Assembly: GCA_947373615.1 (NCBI GenBank)
Contig: CANBYN010000077.1
Location: forward strand, 1 to 8,270
Reading direction: 5' to 3'
From: Burkholderiaceae bacterium
GTDB taxonomy: Bacteria > Pseudomonadota > Gammaproteobacteria > Burkholderiales > Burkholderiaceae
Length of the DNA stretch: 8,270 bases
Part shown: positions 4,572 to 8,270 of the stretch, one piece after another
Layout of the letters: each line of letters begins with the position of its first letter
Numbering within the stretch: the first letter of the stretch is position 1
Made by a program: the position numbers and the translations under genes
Notes under the pieces: model-generated
Told to the model about the DNA's origin: nothing
Seen by the model: only the letters and a program-made list of their open reading frames with translations
The model's database searches: none

Positions 4572-7550
4572 TTAGGCAAATTTTTCGATTTGGCACATGG
4601 TGGTTTTGGTCTCTTGCATCATCGTAACCATGTCATACCCATAGGTGGTTGCAGTATTCACTGCCTCGCCCTGAACTATTGGAGCGGCACCTTCTGGATA
4701 GTATTTTCGGATGTTTTCACCTTGCCACCAGCCCGCAAAATGAAATGGCACAAACGCAGTACCTAGATCAACACGCTCAGTAACTAATGCGCGCACTTTA
4801 ATTTTGGCTCCGGTTGGAGATTTAACCCAGACGTAATCCCAGTTCTTAATGCCACGATCCGCTGCAGCTTTAGGATTAATTTCCACAAAGTTTTCTTGTT
4901 GCAATTCGGCTAACCATGGGTTGGAACGAGTCTCATCACCACCACCCTCGTACTCGACTAAACGACCAGAAGTGAGAACGATTGGGAACTTCTCATACAG
5001 CTTTTGATTCAAGTTTTGATCTTGAACCGTCTTGTAGAGCGTTGGTAAGCGCCAGAAATTTTTCTTATCAGCAGCAGTTGGGTACTTACGCATCATTGGC
5101 GCGTTAGTACTGTAAAGCGCTTCGCGGTGAATTGGAATCGCATCTGGGAAGTTCCAAACTACTGCACGGGCTTTAGCGTTACCAAAGGGATGACAACCGT
5201 TCTTCATTACGACGCGCTGAATACCGCCAGACAAATCAGTCTTCCAGTTTTTACCTTCAGCCAATTTTTTCTCTTCATCGGTTAACTGATCCCACCAACC
5301 CAGCTTCTTCACAAAGACGTGATCGAACTCTGGGTAGCCAGTGGTAATTGCAGAACCTTTGGAATATGAACCATCTTCAGCCAACAAACTCTTACCTTCA
5401 CGCTCAACACCGAAGTTTGCGCGGAAGTTACCACCGCCTTCCATGACGCTCTTACTAGTGTCATAGAGGTTAGGAGAGCCCGGATGTTTGATAGCTGCAG
5501 TGCCGTAGCAAGGCCAAGGCAAGCCATAGTAATCGCCAGCAGTGTTGTAGCCGGTTACCGGATCTATGCCACCACGCGATTTCAAGGTCTTCGGATCGAA
5601 GGAGGCTACCATTCGCATGTGCGCTTTGAGGCGCTCAGGAGTTTGGCCGGTGTAACCAATCGTCCAGCAAGAACGATTAATCTCGCGCAAGATATCTTCA
5701 ATCTGCGGCTCTCTCCATTGCTTACCAGCAAACTTGGAACTCAGAATCTTGTAGTTCTGAGAAAGCTCTTGTCCAAAACCGAGGCGATCTGCAAAAGCTT
5801 GCATAATCACATGATCAGGAACCGACTCAAAGAGAGGATCAATCACTTTTTCACGCCACTGTAATGAGCGATTCGATGCAGTTGCAGAGCCAGTAGTTTC
5901 AAATTGCGTAGCTGCCGGCAATAAGTAAACATTGCGGTTCTTATTAACAGCATCACCTTCTGCTGCTGGCATTGCTGCCATCGCTGCAGTTGCACTTGGG
6001 TAGGGATCAACGACCACCAAGAGATCCAACTTATTCATCGCACGCTTCATATCTAAGCCGCGAGTTTGTGAGTTAGGTGCGTGCCCCCAGAAGAATAGCC
6101 CCTTCACATTGGTCTGCTGATCAATCATGTCATTCTTTTCAAGAACGGCATCAACCCAGCGAGAGACGGTCGTTCCAGACTTTTCCATCATGTCTGGTGC
6201 GTAACGACCTTTGATCCATTCATAGTCAACACCCCAAACTGCAGCGAAGTGTTTCCATGAACCTGCAGCCAGTCCATAGTAACCAGGCAATGAGTCTGGA
6301 TTAGGTCCAACGTCCGTTGCGCCTTGAACGTTATCGTGGCCGCGGAAAATATTAGTGCCGCCACCAGATTTACCAACGTTACCTAAGGCCAACTGCAAGA
6401 TGCAGGAAGCGCGCACCATAGCGTTACCGATAGTGTGCTGAGTTTGGCCCATACACCAAACTACAGTACTAGGACGATTCTTGGCCATGGTTTCAGCCAC
6501 TTTATACATTTGGGCTTCTGGTACACCACAAGCCTCTTCAACGTTTGCAGGGGTCCACTTTTCCATTACCTCTTTACGGATTTCATCCATTCCGTAAACG
6601 CGGTCATTGATGTACTTTTTGTCTTCCCAACCATTTTTAAAGATGTGATACAAAACGCCAAATAAGAACGGGATGTCAGTGCCCGAACGAATTCGCACAT
6701 ATTGATCAGACTTAGCCGCAGTCCGGGTGTAACGTGGGTCAACAACGATGACTTTGCAACCGTTTTCTTTTGCATGCAATAGCATCAACATCGAAACAGG
6801 GTGAGCCTCGGCCGCATTGGAACCAATATACAAGGCAGCTTTGGCGTTCATCATGTCGTTATAACTATTGGTCATCGCACCATAGCCCCAGGTGTTCGCA
6901 ACACCGGCAACTGTAGTGGAGTGACAAATACGAGCCTGATGGTCTGTATTGTTAGTCCCAAAGAAAGATACCCACTTACGAAGTAAGTAGGCTTGTTCAT
7001 TGCTATGTTTAGAGGATCCAACAAAGAACATGGCATCTGGAGAATATTTTTCGCGAATACTTTTCATTTGCGCAGTAATTTCAGTCAGAGCCTGATCCCA
7101 AGAGATGCGCTCATACTTCCCATCAACCAGTTTCATTGGATAACGCAAACGATAATCACCGTGTCCGTGCTCGCGTAATGCAGCACCTTTGGCGCAGTGG
7201 GCGCCCATATTAATCGGCGAATCAAATACAGGATCTTGACGAACCCAAACACCATTCTCAACAGTAGCATCAACAGCGCAACCTACTGAACAGTGGGTAC
7301 AGATAGTTCGCTTAACTTCAATCTTGCCTTTGCCATCAAGCATCGCCTTACTTGGCTCAGCTACGGCTTTTTGCACCAGACTGAGTTGACTAGCAGCGAT
7401 ACCAGCGCCAACACCCACCCCTGAGCGCTTTAAAAATGTGCGTCGGTCCATTGTTGGAACGGCAGCTTTTAATCCACGCGACAAGCTACCAATGAGGCGT
7501 GATGTAGAACGACTGCTTTGTGGGGTATTCGATTTACGAGTCAGACTCAT
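4572..7550 (-). CDS. fdhA: Formate dehydrogenase catalytic alpha subunit (W/Mo-bis-pterin, Cys type)
   Basis: A 992-residue molybdopterin oxidoreductase that oxidises formate to CO2. A Tat signal with DRRTFLKRSG (twin arginines 36-37) and a hydrophobic stretch to about 64 sends it to the periplasm; 33 residues precede the motif. The proximal [4Fe-4S] cluster is bound by C84, C87, C91 and C119, followed by the conserved Lys in CAKG. The metal ligand is Cys209 (codon TGT at 6924-6926) with adjacent catalytic His210 in ARICHS, so this is a cysteine and not a selenocysteine enzyme. Pterin-binding blocks include GSNAAEAHP (243-251), NVGKSGGGTN with RGHDNVQGATD, and a C-terminal dinucleotide-binding domain from about 857 (LTSGRLVEYEGGGDETRSNPW) to the end. 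Size and blocks match the membrane-bound FdhG/FdoG-like group. AGGGA lies six to seven bases before the ATG at 7550; the internal ATG at codon 34 has no such site. Tungsten or molybdenum cannot be told from sequence. Confidence 0.96.
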   Translation of the reverse strand: MSLTRKSNTPQSSRSTSRLIGSLSRGLKAAVPTMDRRTFLKRSGVGVGAGIAASQLSLVQKAVAEPSKAMLDGKGKIEVKRTICTHCSVGCAVDATVENGVWVRQDPVFDSPINMGAHCAKGAALREHGHGDYRLRYPMKLVDGKYERISWDQALTEITAQMKSIREKYSPDAMFFVGSSKHSNEQAYLLRKWVSFFGTNNTDHQARICHSTTVAGVANTWGYGAMTNSYNDMMNAKAALYIGSNAAEAHPVSMLMLLHAKENGCKVIVVDPRYTRTAAKSDQYVRIRSGTDIPFLFGVLYHIFKNGWEDKKYINDRVYGMDEIRKEVMEKWTPANVEEACGVPEAQMYKVAETMAKNRPSTVVWCMGQTQHTIGNAMVRASCILQLALGNVGKSGGGTNIFRGHDNVQGATDVGPNPDSLPGYYGLAAGSWKHFAAVWGVDYEWIKGRYAPDMMEKSGTTVSRWVDAVLEKNDMIDQQTNVKGLFFWGHAPNSQTRGLDMKRAMNKLDLLVVVDPYPSATAAMAAMPAAEGDAVNKNRNVYLLPAATQFETTGSATASNRSLQWREKVIDPLFESVPDHVIMQAFADRLGFGQELSQNYKILSSKFAGKQWREPQIEDILREINRSCWTIGYTGQTPERLKAHMRMVASFDPKTLKSRGGIDPVTGYNTAGDYYGLPWPCYGTAAIKHPGSPNLYDTSKSVMEGGGNFRANFGVEREGKSLLAEDGSYSKGSAITTGYPEFDHVFVKKLGWWDQLTDEEKKLAEGKNWKTDLSGGIQRVVMKNGCHPFGNAKARAVVWNFPDAIPIHREALYSTNAPMMRKYPTAADKKNFWRLPTLYKTVQDQNLNQKLYEKFPIVLTSGRLVEYEGGGDETRSNPWLAELQQENFVEINPKAAADRGIKNWDYVWVKSPTGAKIKVRALVTERVDLGTAFVPFHFAGWWQGENIRKYYPEGAAPIVQGEAVNTATTYGYDMVTMMQETKTTMCQIEKFA

Positions 7551-7615
7551 ATGGTGTCCCTGAGAAAGTTTTTTTATTTATTAAATTGCGTTTAAATTAA
7601 GATCAAAAGGAATGC

Positions 7616-7837
7616 TTAAAGCATGGTGCTTTCGTAGTACTTACGCATGTGCGCGGTTATTTTTTGGCCGTCTTCATTGGACTTAACGGTGCTGCCAATT
7701 TCTTGAATGACAGCTTTGCCAACGGGGGTCTGCGAGACCACGGCAACTGCACCAACTGCGGCGCCCGCACCAATAAAAAACTTCCGGCGAGACGACTTAT
7801 TTTCTTTGCTTAAAGCAACTGTAGATTTAGCGCTCAT
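7616..7837 (-). CDS. FdhX-type formate dehydrogenase region Tat-target protein
   Basis: A 73-residue protein matching the small family described as formate dehydrogenase region TAT target (TIGR02811). It has a short polar start, the twin-arginine motif SSRRKFFIG (15-23), a hydrophobic Ala/Gly/Val segment (about 22-38), and a short polar tail ending KITAHMRKYYESTML. Such peptides sit beside fdhA in many proteobacteria (fdhX in Shewanella naming); whether the peptide is a structural subunit, an assembly aid or a membrane-held Tat substrate is not established as far as I know. No cysteine is present, so it binds no cluster or lipid. The start has AGGAG six bases upstream. It is the first gene after the 115-bp intergenic region carrying the FNR-like box and lies 65 bases ahead of fdhA, probably in one operon. 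Confidence 0.9.
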   Translation of the reverse strand: MSAKSTVALSKENKSSRRKFFIGAGAAVGAVAVVSQTPVGKAVIQEIGSTVKSNEDGQKITAHMRKYYESTML

Positions 7838-7860
7838 GGCATGCTCCTATTTAATTATTC

Positions 7861-7874
7861 TTGATTTGCGTCAA
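7861..7874 (-). promoter_or_regulatory. FNR/ANR-like box upstream of fdhX
   Basis: On the minus strand TTGAC-GCAA-ATCAA matches the FNR/ANR consensus TTGAT-N4-ATCAA in nine of ten positions with correct spacing. Its centre is about 30 bases upstream of the fdhX ATG, too close for classical class II activation unless the transcript is nearly leaderless. It might act as a repressor site, or TTGACG might be a -35 element, though no good -10 follows at 16-18 bases. Oxygen-responsive control would suit a respiratory formate dehydrogenase. Confidence 0.4.
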
Positions 7875-7876
7875 GT

Positions 7877-7890
7877 GTAATTGGTAATTG
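7877..7890. repeat. Tandem heptamer repeat
   Basis: GTAATTG occurs twice in direct tandem (7877-7883 and 7884-7890) between the FNR-like box and the long inverted repeat. It could be part of a regulator site with repeated half-sites or chance in AT-rich DNA. Confidence 0.35.
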
Positions 7891-7902
7891 CGTTTTTGAC
7901 AT

Positions 7903-7931
7903 ATTTACATAACAAAAAGTTGTTAGTAAAT
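7903..7931. repeat. Imperfect inverted repeat between TorD-like gene and fdhX
   Basis: ATTTACATAACAA (7903-7915) and TTGTTAGTAAAT (7920-7931) pair over 12 bases with one bulged A (7909) and a 4-base loop. The stem is AT-rich and is not followed by a T tract on either strand, so it is not a standard terminator. It sits where an operator or promoter for the fdhX-fdhA operon would be expected. Confidence 0.5.
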
Positions 7932-7952
7932 TCCCTTTAATGCAGTGCAACA

Positions 7953-8270
7953 TTAAATCATGTCAAAACCTTGCCCTTCAATAGCCAAGAATTCTCGGGT
8001 CAACGCGGCAATTGGGTGATAAAGATGCATCTCTGGAATGCCTTCTATTGAGTCGCATAATTCGTCATACCAGGGTCGAATGTGATCATTGAAAAAAACC
8101 CTTTGGTTTGTAAGGTTTGATATCTCAACGTCGTCCCCCGCAATGAGGTAACGCATCACTTCGCATAGGGCAGAAATGTGATCCTCGGTTTCTGTAACCT
8201 CTTCAGCAGATTCCAGTCCAAATTCTTCCAGCGCTTTACGAATATTAACTAATGGCTTTTCGTTTAGGTG
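7953..8270 (-). CDS. TorD-family chaperone for formate dehydrogenase, 5' end cut by window
   Basis: The last 105 residues of a protein of the TorD/DmsD/NarJ all-helical chaperone family (usually about 180-220 residues) are present, and the gene starts beyond the right edge. Supporting blocks are TEDHISALCEVMRYLI (about residues 28-43 of the visible part), QRVFFNDHIRPWYDELC (56-72) with the HIxPW motif, and YHPIAALTREFLAIE near the C-terminus. These proteins bind the Tat signal of a molybdoenzyme, hold it for cofactor insertion and prevent early export; the client here is almost certainly FdhA, encoded downstream on the same strand. The protein is cytoplasmic. The frame stays open through the window edge, so initiating at the internal GTG/ATG near 8159-8154 would delete half of the conserved region. 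It lies 115 bases ahead of fdhX and may share a transcript with it or have its own promoter. Confidence 0.87.
   Translation of the reverse strand, partial: HLNEKPLVNIRKALEEFGLESAEEVTETEDHISALCEVMRYLIAGDDVEISNLTNQRVFFNDHIRPWYDELCDSIEGIPEMHLYHPIAALTREFLAIEGQGFDMI

Noticed and set aside
5484..5864. Plus-strand open frame of 126 codons opposite fdhA
   Set aside because: It is a shadow of the fdhA coding frame with no recognisable protein features.
6924..6926. Possible selenocysteine codon in fdhA
   Set aside because: The metal-ligand codon reads TGT (Cys) and the whole gene is open without an in-frame TGA.
7903..7931. Inverted repeat as terminator of the TorD-like gene
   Set aside because: The stem is AT-rich and no T run follows it on the minus strand.
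1..8270. CRISPR arrays, tRNA or rRNA genes, insertion sequences, riboswitches, phage genes
   Set aside because: I looked for repeated spacers, cloverleaf-like stretches, transposase or terminal repeats and conserved RNA motifs and found none.

Overview
The window looks like chromosomal DNA of a low-GC member of the Burkholderiales, most likely Polynucleobacter. This is inferred from the moderate base composition, the formate dehydrogenase gene order, and the style of the FdhA N-terminus and of the FdhX-type Tat peptide. No 16S, tRNA or other decisive taxonomic marker is present. Coding density is high, and no mobile element, CRISPR array or tRNA is seen.

Layout. On the minus strand at 1-766 are a 5'-complete but 3'-truncated endonuclease/exonuclease/phosphatase-family gene and, upstream of it, a small BFD-type [2Fe-2S] protein. 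Their stop and start codons overlap. Divergent from these, on the plus strand at 833-2228, are tupB and tupC, the permease and ATPase of a tungstate-type ABC importer. No substrate-binding tupA is present. The rest of the window (2242-8270, minus strand) is a membrane-bound, periplasm-facing formate dehydrogenase locus. In transcription order it runs: TorD-family chaperone (5' cut by the window edge), FdhX-type Tat peptide, FdhA (catalytic subunit, Cys type), FdhB (four [4Fe-4S] clusters), a small lipoprotein, FdhC (cytochrome b subunit), and a small exported Ala/Pro-rich protein.

How the genes work together. TupBC probably brings in the oxyanion (tungstate, possibly molybdate) needed for the W/Mo-bis-pterin cofactor of FdhA. 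The TorD-like protein would hold FdhA until the cofactor is inserted and then release it for Tat export together with FdhB. In the periplasm FdhA oxidises formate to CO2. Electrons pass through the FdhB clusters to the haems of FdhC and on to quinone. Two small exported proteins, both of unknown function, lie inside this operon and are the least understood part of the window.

Regulatory features. An intrinsic terminator that fits the fdh operon lies inside the 3' coding end of the convergent tupC gene. An FNR/ANR-like box and a long imperfect inverted repeat lie upstream of fdhX. A TTGAT/ATCAA dyad lies just before tupB. I did not find a wholly new system. The best candidates for new biology are the two small exported proteins and the terminator embedded in tupC.
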